From Leptolinea sp. (GTDB lineage Bacteria; Chloroflexota; Anaerolineae; Anaerolineales; Anaerolineaceae), in assembly GCA_022837205.1 (NCBI GenBank), contig JALHEL010000003.1, forward strand, positions 1-30,991: a DNA stretch of 30,991 bases, read 5' to 3'. Both the position numbers and the translations under genes were made by a program. The notes under the pieces are model-generated. The model was not told where the DNA came from, made no database searches, and saw nothing but the letters and a program-made list of their open reading frames with translations. Position 1 is the stretch's first letter. Each line of letters starts with the position of its first letter. Of the stretch, positions 1 to 9,400 are shown piece after piece.

Positions 1-32
1 GTAATTCGAAAGGAATCATGATAGGTAAAATT

Positions 33-65
33 GAACGGCCGCAGGTTTTGATTCTGCGGCCGTTC
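33..65 (-). terminator. Hairpin terminator after the ABC permease gene
   Basis: A perfect 12-bp inverted repeat (GAACGGCCGCAG, 9-nt loop, CTGCGGCCGTTC) lies about 20 bp beyond the permease stop codon. On the minus strand it is followed by a short AATTTTA stretch, so the T-tract is weak. On the plus strand it is followed by an A-rich stretch. Its place at the end of the transporter operon and its very GC-rich stem make a transcription terminator the best reading. Confidence 0.7.
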
Positions 66-85
66 GGAAATAAAAAAAGGAGATT

Positions 86-1072
86 CTATTTTTTCCTGGC
101 ATTTTTACGCATATCAAGGATAACCGCAATAATAATCACCAAACCTTCGACAATTTGCTGCCAATAAGAATGGATGCCTAAAATAGTCATTCCGTTTCTC
201 ATGACCGCGAGCACCAGTGCGCCGACCACAGCGCCCCAAACCGTGCCGATTCCGCCGGAATGACTGGTTCCTCCGATCGTAGTGGAAGCGATTGCAGTCA
301 ATTCATAGCCGGCAGCCAGTCCGGGCTGTGCGGAAACCATTCTTCCGGTTGAGACAATGGCCGAAATGCCGGCCAACAATCCCATATAAGTGTAAATCAG
401 GAAGAGCATCTTTTTGACGTTGACTCCTGAGACTTCGGCTGCATTGATGTTTCCGCCGACAGCATATACCCGCTTCCCGAATCGTGTGTTATTTAAGAGC
501 ACCCAGGTGATGATAATCATGATCAGATATATAACCGCCGGCATAGGAATGCCCAAAATTTTCCCCTGGCCGATAAATTTGAAAGCGGGGGTTAATGTAC
601 TGATCGGTTTTCCATCCGTGTAAATATAGGCAAATCCTCGCGCAATAGTCGTCATGCCTAATGTAGCGATGAAAGCGGGAATTCCGGTGAAAGCAATTAA
701 ACCGCCGTTGATTGCGCCGCACAAACTGCCGACCAACAACGCTGCGATTACCGGGATAATAATCGGGAGTTCTCCCATATCGGGGAAATACTTGTTAGAA
801 GCTGTCATGCTTTGTCCTAAAGATGCTGCGATCACAGCCGATAATCCTAAAATCGATCCGACCGAAAGATCAATCCCTTTCGAGATGATAACCAATGTCA
901 TTCCCAGAGCGAGGATCCCATAGATTGAGCTTTGGGTCAGAATGTTTAGGAAATTGTTCATGGTGCGGAAACTGGGTTTTGCGATGCTCATTAATACAAT
1001 CATCAGAATCAAAACAAAAACAATTCCGTATTTCTCGAATATGTTTTGAAAAGAAAATTTATTCTTTTGCAT
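86..1072 (-). CDS. Sugar/polyol ABC transporter permease (RbsC-like, CUT2 family)
   Basis: Integral membrane subunit of a CUT2-type importer; it should form the channel through which the substrate delivered by the binding protein crosses the cytoplasmic membrane. The protein is almost entirely hydrophobic helices and carries the family hallmark GIDLSVGS in the first third and AVGGNINAAEVSGV in the second half, both typical of BPD_transp_2 (RbsC, XylH, inositol permeases). The frame stays open up to 1120, but I choose the ATG at 1070-1072 (protein begins MQKNKFSFQN, 328 aa). That ATG has a good AGAGGAAT ribosome site just upstream, and the longer version would add 16 polar residues inside the ATPase gene. 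It overlaps the ATPase gene by 14 bp, which suggests translational coupling. The substrate cannot be read from the sequence. Confidence 0.93.
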   Translation of the reverse strand: MQKNKFSFQNIFEKYGIVFVLILMIVLMSIAKPSFRTMNNFLNILTQSSIYGILALGMTLVIISKGIDLSVGSILGLSAVIAASLGQSMTASNKYFPDMGELPIIIPVIAALLVGSLCGAINGGLIAFTGIPAFIATLGMTTIARGFAYIYTDGKPISTLTPAFKFIGQGKILGIPMPAVIYLIMIIITWVLLNNTRFGKRVYAVGGNINAAEVSGVNVKKMLFLIYTYMGLLAGISAIVSTGRMVSAQPGLAAGYELTAIASTTIGGTSHSGGIGTVWGAVVGALVLAVMRNGMTILGIHSYWQQIVEGLVIIIAVILDMRKNARKK

Positions 1073-2603
1073 AGATTCCTCTATATTCTTCTTTAAAATC
1101 GTTTTCCGTACCGGTTGCATAACGCATGATTACTTCTTGCGTAATATCGGGTCCATTGTCCAAAATGGCTGTAACCCTCCCTTCATGCATGACCATAATT
1201 CGATCACTCATGCCTAAAATTTCAGGAAGTTCCGATGAGACCATGACGATGCATTTCCCTTCCGCCGCAAGCATGGTAATCAATTTGTATATTTCCGCTT
1301 TTGCACCGACGTCAATTCCGCGGGTGGGTTCATCAAGAAACAGAATATCCGGTTCGGTCATCAGCCAACGAGCCATCAAAACTTTCTGCTGATTTCCTCC
1401 GCTGAGATTTTGAATTTTTTGAGTAAGGCTCGGTGTTTTTATCTGGATTTCGTTGACAAATTTCATACAACTTTCAGAGACGGCTTTTTCGTTTACAAAT
1501 CCGAATTTTGTGACAAAACGGTCATAATTAGGAATTGCCATATTGACATCCACGCCCAATACGGAAAAGATACCGGTAGCACGCCGATCTTCCGTCAGGA
1601 ACCCCATGCGGTTGGCTATTGCATCCCGCGGTGAATTGATTTCAACGGGTTTCCCATTAATGAGAATTTCACCTTCGGACTTCGGACGAATGCCGAAAAT
1701 AGTTTCGATAACCTCCGTTCGACCGGCGCCGATCAACCCCGCAATTCCAAAAATTTCGCCGCGCCGGACTTCAAAAGAGACATTTTCAAAGAACTTTCTA
1801 TGAGATAAGTTTTTGACTTGCAGAATCGGCTCGCCGATATTTACTTTTAATTTCGGATACATTTCATCCATCGTCCGACCGATCATCATCGTTATGATTT
1901 GGTCAAGAGAAATGTTTTCGATGTTTTCGGTTCCGACATCCCGTCCGTCACGCATCACGGTGACCTTATCCGCAATTGAGATGATTTCGGACAGTCGATG
2001 TGATATGTAAATGACGGATGTGCCGGATTCCTTCAGCTTGCGAATAATCTTAAATAGTTGTTCTTCTTCGTGCTCCGTCAAAGCTGAAGAGGGTTCATCC
2101 ATTATGATCAATTTGGCATTGTAAGAGATGGCTTTCGCGATTTCCACCATTTGCATTTTCGCAACGGTGAGATTTGCCATCAACGTCCGCGGATCTTCAT
2201 CCAGCTCAATTTCTTTCAGCACATCCAAGCTTTGTTTGTACATTTGATTATGGTCGACAAAGCCGAATTTATTGACCGGTTCTCGGCCGAGCCATAGGTT
2301 TTCCATGATAGGGCGATAAAGGATCGGAGATAATTCCTGATGAATCATGGAAATTCCCATCTGTAACGCTTGGGCTGTAGTGTAATTCTCAATTTTTTTA
2401 CCGTCGAAATAGATTTCGCCTCCGTTTGGCGAATAAATCCCGATCAGGCATTTCATCAAAGTTGATTTTCCTGCGCCGTTTTCACCCACCAGCGCATGAA
2501 CTTCGCCATAACCGACGTTCAAATTGACGCTTTTCAGCGCTTGTACCCCGGGGAATGACTTATCAATGTTTACCATACGTAACAGGTAATTGTCATTATC
2601 CAT
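1059..2603 (-). CDS. Sugar/polyol ABC transporter ATP-binding protein with two ABC domains (RbsA/MglA-like)
   Basis: Cytoplasmic ATPase that powers the CUT2 importer. It is 514 aa, the usual length, with two tandem ABC cassettes. Cassette 1 has Walker A GENGAGKST (about residues 40-48) and Walker B LIIMDEP (about 165-171), with a degenerate signature (LTVAKMQM) in place of LSGGQ. Cassette 2 has the family-typical degenerate Walker A (GAGRT, about 292-296), a good signature LSGGNQQK (about 400-407) and LFLDEP (about 421-426). This split, one degenerate element in each half, is normal for RbsA/MglA/XylG. A GAGGGG ribosome site precedes the ATG by about 7 nt. The gene is second in the operon, after the binding protein and separated from it by a strong hairpin. 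Confidence 0.95.
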   Translation of the reverse strand: MDNDNYLLRMVNIDKSFPGVQALKSVNLNVGYGEVHALVGENGAGKSTLMKCLIGIYSPNGGEIYFDGKKIENYTTAQALQMGISMIHQELSPILYRPIMENLWLGREPVNKFGFVDHNQMYKQSLDVLKEIELDEDPRTLMANLTVAKMQMVEIAKAISYNAKLIIMDEPSSALTEHEEEQLFKIIRKLKESGTSVIYISHRLSEIISIADKVTVMRDGRDVGTENIENISLDQIITMMIGRTMDEMYPKLKVNIGEPILQVKNLSHRKFFENVSFEVRRGEIFGIAGLIGAGRTEVIETIFGIRPKSEGEILINGKPVEINSPRDAIANRMGFLTEDRRATGIFSVLGVDVNMAIPNYDRFVTKFGFVNEKAVSESCMKFVNEIQIKTPSLTQKIQNLSGGNQQKVLMARWLMTEPDILFLDEPTRGIDVGAKAEIYKLITMLAAEGKCIVMVSSELPEILGMSDRIMVMHEGRVTAILDNGPDITQEVIMRYATGTENDFKEEYRGIYAKE

Positions 2604-2658
2604 TGTTTTCCCCTCATTTTTTGGAATTTAAAACAAACTGATTTACAGATTGAGAAAT

Positions 2659-2691
2659 AAACAGGGAAAAGTACGGCTCTTTTCCCTGTTT
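2659..2691 (-). terminator. Intercistronic hairpin between binding-protein and ATPase genes
   Basis: A perfect 13-bp stem (AAACAGGGAAAAG / CTTTTCCCTGTTT) with a 7-nt loop lies between the stop of the binding-protein gene and the ribosome site of the ATPase gene. On the minus strand it is followed by ATTTCTCA, not a long U-run, so it is probably a leaky terminator or a 3'-end stabiliser. Such hairpins are known after binding-protein genes of ABC operons (the malE-malF case is classical) and let the binding protein be made in excess of the membrane parts. Confidence 0.6.
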
Positions 2692-2708
2692 ACAGCTAAT
2701 GAATCGAT

Positions 2709-3656
2709 TTATTCAACATAATCCTTAATGTTTTCCGGTGTCACCAGAACATACGGGATCATGGTAATCGGGTCGACTTTCTCACCCTTCAGAGCAGCCA
2801 AAGCGATTTTCATCGCGCCTTCACCTTGACCTTTACCGTCTTGAAGCACAGAAGCATCGAGACGTCCTTCCAAGATGGCGGTCTTTGCATCGTCGATTAA
2901 ATCGACACCCATCACGATAACATCATCCCGGCCGTTCGCTTCCAACGCTTCCAGCGCACCTAATGCCATCTCGTCATTATTTGAAAGGATTGCATTTAAT
3001 TCATCGCCAAAGGCAGTGAGCCAGTTTTCGGTGATGGTCAACCCTTGATCACGTTGCCAGTCACCGTTCTTTTCAGCCAATAATTTGTAATTCGGATATT
3101 TGCTTAAAACCTGTTTATTCCCTTCGGTTCGGGCTACTGCGGCTTCGTTGGAGAGCATTCCGACGAGGATGGCATAACCGACCGGCTTTTCGGTTCCCAG
3201 CAGTTTTACCAAATATTCAGCCTGGAAAATTCCGGCATCGATGGATTCCGAACCCACATAATAGACTCCTTCCGGAATATCTTCGGGTTTCACGCCGGCA
3301 AAAGGATTGCGATTGACGAAAACCAGCGGAATTTTTGCTTCGGTGGCCATATCAATGATCGGTTCGGCAGCGCTGGTATCGACCGGCACCACAATTAAAG
3401 CATCGACACCTTCGGCAATGAAAGCTTTAATTTGGTCTTGCTGTTTTAAAATATCTTCTCCGGCATCGGAATAAACGTATTCAACACCGTTTTCCTTTGC
3501 ATAGGCTTTTGCATAGCCTTCAATGACTGTCTGAAACGTGTCATTAAAATTGTTGCAGGCATAACCGATTTTATAGGTTTCTTCTGCACCGACTGCGCTG
3601 ACGAGCACACCTGTTGCTGCAATAACAATCAGGAACATCAATACAAATTTCTTCAT
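2709..3656 (-). CDS. Extracytoplasmic sugar-binding protein of the ABC importer (RbsB-like, Peripla_BP_4)
   Basis: Substrate-binding protein, 315 aa, exported and expected to capture the sugar or cyclitol outside the cell for the permease. The N-terminus (MKKFVLMFLIVIAATGVLVSA) is a signal peptide, with likely cleavage near VSAVGA-EE. It has no lipobox cysteine. That is unusual if the cell is single-membraned, where such proteins are normally lipoproteins, so anchoring or release is open. After the signal comes a type I periplasmic-binding fold: start YKIGYACNNFNDTF, a strand with DALIVVPVDTSAAEP, and a hinge/ligand region NNDEMALGALEALEANG followed by VIVMGVD. An AGGAGGG ribosome site precedes the ATG. 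It is the first gene of the operon, downstream of a LacI-type operator. The oxidoreductase across the intergenic region suggests inositol or a related polyol as substrate; this is inference. Confidence 0.92.
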   Translation of the reverse strand: MKKFVLMFLIVIAATGVLVSAVGAEETYKIGYACNNFNDTFQTVIEGYAKAYAKENGVEYVYSDAGEDILKQQDQIKAFIAEGVDALIVVPVDTSAAEPIIDMATEAKIPLVFVNRNPFAGVKPEDIPEGVYYVGSESIDAGIFQAEYLVKLLGTEKPVGYAILVGMLSNEAAVARTEGNKQVLSKYPNYKLLAEKNGDWQRDQGLTITENWLTAFGDELNAILSNNDEMALGALEALEANGRDDVIVMGVDLIDDAKTAILEGRLDASVLQDGKGQGEGAMKIALAALKGEKVDPITMIPYVLVTPENIKDYVE

Positions 3657-3742
3657 TTTTCCCTCCTATGGTTCAAACTAAATTGTTGAGAACGGCTAAA
3701 AGTAAATTCAATTCTAAGCTGAAAACACAAATATGGGTTAAC

Positions 3743-3754
3743 GTAAACGTTTAC
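3743..3754. promoter_or_regulatory. LacI-family-type operator, 12-bp perfect palindrome
   Basis: GTAAACGTTTAC is a perfect palindrome with the central CG typical of LacI/GalR-family operators and of catabolite-responsive elements. It begins about 9 bp downstream of a minus-strand TATAAT box, so it should cover the start of transcription of the transporter operon, the classical position for a repressor. No regulator gene lies within the window. Confidence 0.7.
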
Positions 3755-3762
3755 ATTTTATG

Positions 3763-3768
3763 ATTATA
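3763..3768 (-). promoter_or_regulatory. Candidate -10 box of the transporter operon promoter
   Basis: A perfect TATAAT on the minus strand lies about 105 bp upstream of the binding-protein start. I see no good -35 at 16-18 bp (ATTAGT/TTAGTT are poor), so the promoter may depend on an activator or be weak. The operator at 3743-3754 immediately follows it. Confidence 0.5.
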
Positions 3769-4009
3769 TCAAGATAAACAGAAAAACTAATAGGTTATAA
3801 AAATAATATTTAATATGATATACGACGTGACAAATTTCTTAATTCTTTGGTTTTATGATGAAAAAGAGTTCCTTTCACTTTCTGACTTTGGGCTGAAAGT
3901 TATAATCGCAATAAAGGACTGAACACTTTCAATATTTTTCAACAAATAACCGTTTGGCTTTGGAATCACATTCGATAAAAAAAAGTTTGAGACAACGAAG
4001 GAGAACCTT

Positions 4010-5035
4010 ATGGAAAAGTTAAAGATCGGTATTGCGGGCTTGGGGCGATTGGGCAAAATTCACGCCAAGAACTTGGCTGATCGGATTTCCGGTTGCGAAT
4101 TGACAGCCGCTTGCAGCCTGTTGGAAAGCGAGTTGGAATATGCCCGTACCGAACTCGGCGTCAGGGACTGTTATACAAATTTTCGGGAGATGTTGAAAAA
4201 TGCCGATATGGATGCCGTTGCCATCGTAACCACCTCAGGCGAACATTGCAACCAATTAACGGCGGCGTTGAATGCCGGTAAGCACGTTTTCTGTGAAAAA
4301 CCGTTGGGAATTTCCGTTGAGGAATGCTATTTGGCGGAAAAAGCGGTTGAAAATCATCCCGATAAGGTCTTTATGTTGGGATTTATGAGACGCTTTGATC
4401 CTTCTTATATTTATGCAAAACAAAAAATCGAATCCGGTACAATCGGCGAACCCTATCTGGTCAAAGCTACCGGTATTGATCCTCTGAAATTTATCGAAGG
4501 TTCCCTCCGTTTTGCCGGGACGAGCGGCGGCTTATTCATCGATATGGCTATCCATGATATCGATTTAATGCGTTGGTATTTGGGTGCAGAACCCAAAAGC
4601 GTATATGCCATCGGAGGCAGCTATGGTTTTCCGCAATTTGCTGCGTTGGGGGATGCGGAAGCGGGTTGCGCCTTGTTCCGGTTCGAAAACGGGGCGATGG
4701 GAACCATTCACAGCGGCCGAACGGCAGCGCATGGCTATCATATCGAGACCGAAATTGTCGGGACCAAAGGCGCGATTCGCATTAGCCCGATTCCGCAAAA
4801 AAATCTGGCAATGTTGTACTGCGAGCAGGGAGTAGTCACCGAATGTGTTGAAGCCTTTCCGGAACGATTTGCGGAAGCATATCTTTCGGAAATGCAGGAA
4901 TTCGTAAATTGTATCCGAGAAGGACGTAAACCGGCGGTCACTGTCTATGACGGAACCAAAGCCACTCAGATTGCTTTCGCAACGACAGAATCCTTTAAAA
5001 ACGGGCGGTTGGTTGAAATCCCTCCTCACGGATAA
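4010..5035 (+). CDS. Gfo/Idh/MocA oxidoreductase, probably inositol 2-dehydrogenase-like
   Basis: NAD(P)-dependent cytoplasmic dehydrogenase, 341 aa. The N-terminal Rossmann fold begins KIGIAGLGRLGKIHAKNL, with a GxGxxG-type motif at about residues 9-14. The EKP motif of the family is at about 96-98 (HVFCEKPLGIS). The substrate-side segment reads GFMRRFDPSY (about 124-133) and DMAIHDIDLMRW (about 178-189), with the presumed catalytic His at 182. These segments resemble IolG myo-inositol 2-dehydrogenases more than the other two family members in the window. An AAGGAG ribosome site lies 6 nt before the ATG. It is divergent from a CUT2 transporter and may share its control. At its 3' end it overlaps the giant convergent gene by 10 bp. 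The exact substrate (inositol, another cyclitol or a sugar) is not proved. Confidence 0.85.
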   Translation: MEKLKIGIAGLGRLGKIHAKNLADRISGCELTAACSLLESELEYARTELGVRDCYTNFREMLKNADMDAVAIVTTSGEHCNQLTAALNAGKHVFCEKPLGISVEECYLAEKAVENHPDKVFMLGFMRRFDPSYIYAKQKIESGTIGEPYLVKATGIDPLKFIEGSLRFAGTSGGLFIDMAIHDIDLMRWYLGAEPKSVYAIGGSYGFPQFAALGDAEAGCALFRFENGAMGTIHSGRTAAHGYHIETEIVGTKGAIRISPIPQKNLAMLYCEQGVVTECVEAFPERFAEAYLSEMQEFVNCIREGRKPAVTVYDGTKATQIAFATTESFKNGRLVEIPPHG

Positions 5036-6414
5036 AAGGTTTGATTCAGTGAATCTCCCAGCCAGATTTGGTCGAATCCGTTATCGATACGAATTCCTCC
5101 CAAATAACAGCGCGGTGCAAAAACCGGTGCGGCTGCCACTTGCGGATTCACCGAAAGATTAAGCGAAACATTTCCCCAACAGCCCGTTTCCGGAACGGTC
5201 GGATCGGCGGCACAGGTTAATGGAGCCGCCGGCTGAGAACAGAAGATAGTATATTGATCGATTCCGGGGACCGGTGTTGTTCCGCCGAAATCAAGGGATT
5301 CGGCTTGGAAACTGAGTCGGATTTCAAACATCGAAATCAATTTGATCGGGAACTCGAATCCTTCCGGTTGATAGGAAACGGAGACCGGAGCGATCAAAGT
5401 ATCTCCGGCATATCGAACTTCGATTTTACGAATTTCAAATGCCTCATCGAATTGTCGACCCGGTTGATAACCGTTCGTGTTCTGAAGGTTCGAGCCGAAA
5501 TCGAGTGAGAATAAAATTTCGGATTCATTCGGATTGACCGATGTCGGCGGAATAGAAATGATTTCTTCCGTGATTCCTCCGCCGGAAGATTTTCCGACGG
5601 TCAGATCCAACCAAAAATTTTCCGGAAGAGGTTGAGCGGATTGAAACCCGTTTAATGAGTAATTGACAAAAAACGGATAAGCGGCCGGCTCGGACTGCCC
5701 GGAAAGTGAAAGGGTCTCCCGAACCAAATACGAATCAAATGTGGTATTTCCAATCGTAATCGATGACGGAAGCCAATTCCCATTCTCTTCATTATATTGT
5801 TCAATATGCTGCAAGAGGTCGGATTGAAAAACGGTATTCTTCGAAGGTTCAAGATTGATCGGATAACGGACAATTCGATAAGAAATACTAACCGGTTGGC
5901 TGCTTTCATGGATTTCATCCCCTTGATAACAGGCAGTGATCGTTAAATCTCGTTCACAGGTTTGATTTTCCGAGAGATCAGAACAGCTCGTCGGCAATGT
6001 ACAACGAACGGAATTGTTCCCGTTCATCGAACAAGTCTCCAAGGGAGTGCCTTCGAGCGTCACGATCAGATTTTCGATAGAAAATGGCTGTGAATTTTCG
6101 TTGAAACCGATATCGATCTGTGCATTTGTCCCGACGGGGACCGATGTTAAAGGAATATCGGGAGATTCGGGCGAATAAATGGGACCGACTGTCAGTTCGG
6201 CGGGGATTTTTTCGATCGGTAAAAATGGGAAAGAATCTTGCGGTTGACCGCTGGCTGCGGACAGCAATTGGATTTCCAGCAATTTTTCGATTCCCGTCGG
6301 TCTCACCTCCAGTTGAACCGTTGATTCAAAGTTTGCCGATGGCAGCCGATCAAAATTGAAATTACAGGTATATAGAAAATCTTTGCTTTGATTCAAAGCG
6401 TCGCCGCAATCCAA
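5026..6414 (-). CDS. C-terminal part of the giant Ig-repeat surface protein, in a shifted frame
   Basis: This frame continues the giant protein encoded upstream rather than being a separate gene. The only start codon available near its beginning is a TTG (6412-6414) with no ribosome site before it. The frame is actually open from 6477, and the upstream codons read sensibly (PGIQWEYKQNLDCGDALNQ), as expected for the missing continuation. Its content matches the upstream gene: extracellular beta-rich sequence, many Asn/Ser/Pro, and another cysteine-containing Ig-like unit (TCERDLTITACYQGDEIHES). There is no C-terminal membrane segment or sortase motif; the protein ends GDSLNQTFYP. The stop overlaps the 3' end of the convergent oxidoreductase gene by 10 bp. 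If one base is removed between 6365 and 6477, the whole gene 5026-12391 becomes one frame of about 2454 aa. Confidence 0.75.
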   Translation of the reverse strand: MDCGDALNQSKDFLYTCNFNFDRLPSANFESTVQLEVRPTGIEKLLEIQLLSAASGQPQDSFPFLPIEKIPAELTVGPIYSPESPDIPLTSVPVGTNAQIDIGFNENSQPFSIENLIVTLEGTPLETCSMNGNNSVRCTLPTSCSDLSENQTCERDLTITACYQGDEIHESSQPVSISYRIVRYPINLEPSKNTVFQSDLLQHIEQYNEENGNWLPSSITIGNTTFDSYLVRETLSLSGQSEPAAYPFFVNYSLNGFQSAQPLPENFWLDLTVGKSSGGGITEEIISIPPTSVNPNESEILFSLDFGSNLQNTNGYQPGRQFDEAFEIRKIEVRYAGDTLIAPVSVSYQPEGFEFPIKLISMFEIRLSFQAESLDFGGTTPVPGIDQYTIFCSQPAAPLTCAADPTVPETGCWGNVSLNLSVNPQVAAAPVFAPRCYLGGIRIDNGFDQIWLGDSLNQTFYP

Positions 6415-9400
6415 ATTCTGTTTGTATTCCCATTGAATCCCCGGCGGTATAAGGGGAAAGAGGGGCAGAAACAGGATTTAAATCTGCCGCGATTTGCTGA
6501 TTTTCCGAAAGAAGGATTTTATCCGGAACGGTTATAAAAGCTTTGGCTGTCTCAACCGTGAAAGGTTCCGGAGCTACCGGTATAGTAGTCTCCGTCGGAT
6601 AAAGAGACGATAAAAATTGAATTCTCAAAGGAGAGATGGCTGAATTTATGGGGAAATCCATGGGAATTCGGAAAGAACAACCTGCAGTCCAATCGGAATG
6701 GAATGTCATTTGGTAGTCTCCGTCTCCCAACGGGATTAAACAGGAAGGCAAATCATTCTCGGCTGCCAATTGATCAAACAAACTCCATTGAACGAGGATG
6801 GTTTCATCGGAGGCGGGTAACTTATCTACAGGCATACCGGCAACCGAAATACTCAACGTATAGAAAGCAGGTGCCGCCGTATCATTTTGTTGGCGATTCG
6901 GATCCGAAAGATCCGTTCGATAAAGTCTGGAAATCTGCTGATTTTCAATCTGTTCGATCGATTCTGAATCCGATGAAGGATCAAACCGGATTTGAAGAGA
7001 GGGGATCAAGGTAATATTGCGTTTTGAAAGAGCCGTCGGGAGTTCCAATTCTGTCGCTTTTATTTGATACAGTTCCGAATCGGCGGAAATTCGAATGCTG
7101 TTTGTTGGTCCGAGTAACAGATTATTCAGACTGAAAACGCAGGAAGTCTCAAGATTTGTTTCTCCCGATGGATTTGAAATTTCCAAAGATGTTTGGTTGT
7201 CTGAACCGATTTCGCAATTCGAGCCGGGAACTGAATTTTCGTTCCGGATGGTTGTTCCTTCGGGCCATCGGATATGGAAAATAACTTTTTTCTGATTTTC
7301 CGCGGGAGGGTTCGGAAGAGCTATTTTCAACTTTAACTGATAACTTTCAGAAGGATACATTACTCCGCAAAAGGGGTTTAAATTATCGCAAATTGTTTCG
7401 TTGCTGTTTAAGACAGCTGCTTCGATTGATACCTCTTTCTTGACCACGGATTGAGGAATGCCGCTCCAACTGAACGGAGTCATCCGATAATTTGTTTTCC
7501 CATTCATATTTTCGAGGGCGAAGGAAATGGTCTGGATTGTTCTGGGAGAAACCGATTGTTTGAAGATGATCTCACAGTCGAAAGTATTGTTCTCTCCCGT
7601 GAAATTCGATCCCGCGATCCTAAGCTGATGTTTTTCGAAGTCTATCGATTTTAGGCAGCTGCTTTGATCCGGATCAAGCGAATCTGTTGAAAAGATATCG
7701 GGAAGGTCGGCAATCAGCATGATATTCTCATTCAACGGTACTGAAGATTGCAATCGGAGGATATATTTTTCGCCCACGTAATGCTCATAAACCACATTTC
7801 CGAGACTATCGGTGAATGTGGGAAGGATCGTTACCGGCTGCGGTTCGGAAGAAGGATTTGGCATCAAGGGGGCAGACATCAATCGGACGGATTGTTCGGA
7901 ACCGCTCGCGGAAATTCCACTTATGTTGAGGGCGACTTGTCGATCGGCCGGTTGATAGTCATCGTTTCCCGAAAAAGAGAAGTGGACTTCGGATGCGGTG
8001 TGAAACTCAAGCTGGCAAAACGTTGACTGAATTCCCGTCATTTTCGGTTGTCCGTCCGGGCAGGCTGTTCCGGTGAGCAAAGTGCCTTCTTCCGGAGATA
8101 GATTGATTTGACCGGCTGTTGTTTGAACGCATCCCAGATTGGGAATATAATCAAATTTTTTCAACGGTTTTCCGGAACAATTTCCGCAAATACCATGATA
8201 AGTACTCAAAACAGCGAATGGATTTTCTGCGGGCGTGTAATCAATTTTCACTTCCGCGGGAATTCTCTCCCATTTGAAATTTGAATCCAATGCCAATCGA
8301 GAGAGGGGCAAAAGATGAATGTGAATTATCTTGTCGGTTGGAATAGATGAATTGGAAACATAGTCGCCTTGGTAAGGTTCCTGATCGCATGCTGTGCTTG
8401 ATGCGAACCAACTGAAGCTTGATCCTTCATAATTGATCCAATAGGGAGTATTGGGAGTTAATGCGCCCGATAGCTCCTTGGAATGAATAAAAGCCAATTT
8501 TTTCCCGATAGCGACTCGTATCGTAGCAGCAGAAAAATCATCCGCCGGATTTTGTCGGTTCGGGATTATGTAATTCGGGTCCGAATAATCCAAAGCATAA
8601 CGAATCGTTGACGGTTCGGAGATTCCGACATCACTGCAATGCACAAACCAGTTCTCGTTATTTGTTTCCCAGCGACAGGTATTTCTGTCCCAAAGCATGC
8701 TGTTCGGCTGCAGTTTGTCCACCATTGCGGCTTCATAGCCATTTGAAAGAATCGCTGCTTTCCATTCCGAATCGGTTATTGTTGCACCGGGAAGGACAGG
8801 ATCTACTTCAACCTGCAAGGTGACGCCGAAAGGTTTTTCATACAACGAAGATTGAAGGGCAACCGGGCATCGGAGGTTATTTCCTTTCAGTAAATATGCA
8901 TCGAATAAATAATCCGTGGAATTCTTCTCTGCTGCCGTCAGGTTGTTCCACAGGTAATTTTCATAGGTTGGATCCGGCTCCGGTACGGAATGAGGCGTCA
9001 GTACCAATTGACCTCTTTGGACATTCCAGAGGCTGAAAGTGGCTGTTTCTGTACCGTAAAGTTCGGGATCACTCGTAAAAGTGATTGTCAGGAGATGTTT
9101 TCCCGTACGATATATTGGGGGAATTTCAAGCCTTCCCATTGCCTGTGTAAAATCATCTTGATTTCGTACGGCTTCAACCGTGTCGGAAATTACGCAGGAA
9201 TCCGGTTCTTCTTTACTGCAAATTTTTGCATTGAAGGTTCCGGGAGAGGTATCGAGGTGACCGACTTTTGAACGAACGATTGCATTTACATAAAAACCAC
9301 TGCCGATCGGAAATTGTTCGTCCAGATTAAAATAGTGTTCTTCGGGTACAACAGAAGTGTCCGTTTTCAGAGGGATCACATGATTTGGATCAGGCATGAA

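Larger units (their letters stand above)
3657..4009. other. Divergent intergenic region between transporter operon and oxidoreductase gene
   Basis: This 353-bp gap holds the ribosome site of the binding protein, the LacI-type palindrome, and the minus-strand TATAAT box. On the plus side it holds the AAGGAG ribosome site (3998-4003) of the oxidoreductase. The middle is very AT-rich. I could not find a convincing plus-strand promoter: TTGGCT at 3954 and GATAAA at 3974 are spaced too closely. A minus-strand reading frame at 3853-4056 overlaps the oxidoreductase start and looks spurious. Confidence 0.6.

Noticed and set aside
3853..4056. 67-codon minus-strand open frame in the divergent intergenic region
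   Set aside because: It runs into the start of the Gfo/Idh/MocA gene, has no ribosome site and reads like random hydrophobic sequence.
4565..5029. 154-codon minus-strand frame antisense to the IolG-like gene
   Set aside because: Antisense shadow of a well-supported gene; Arg/Phe-rich translation with no family motif.
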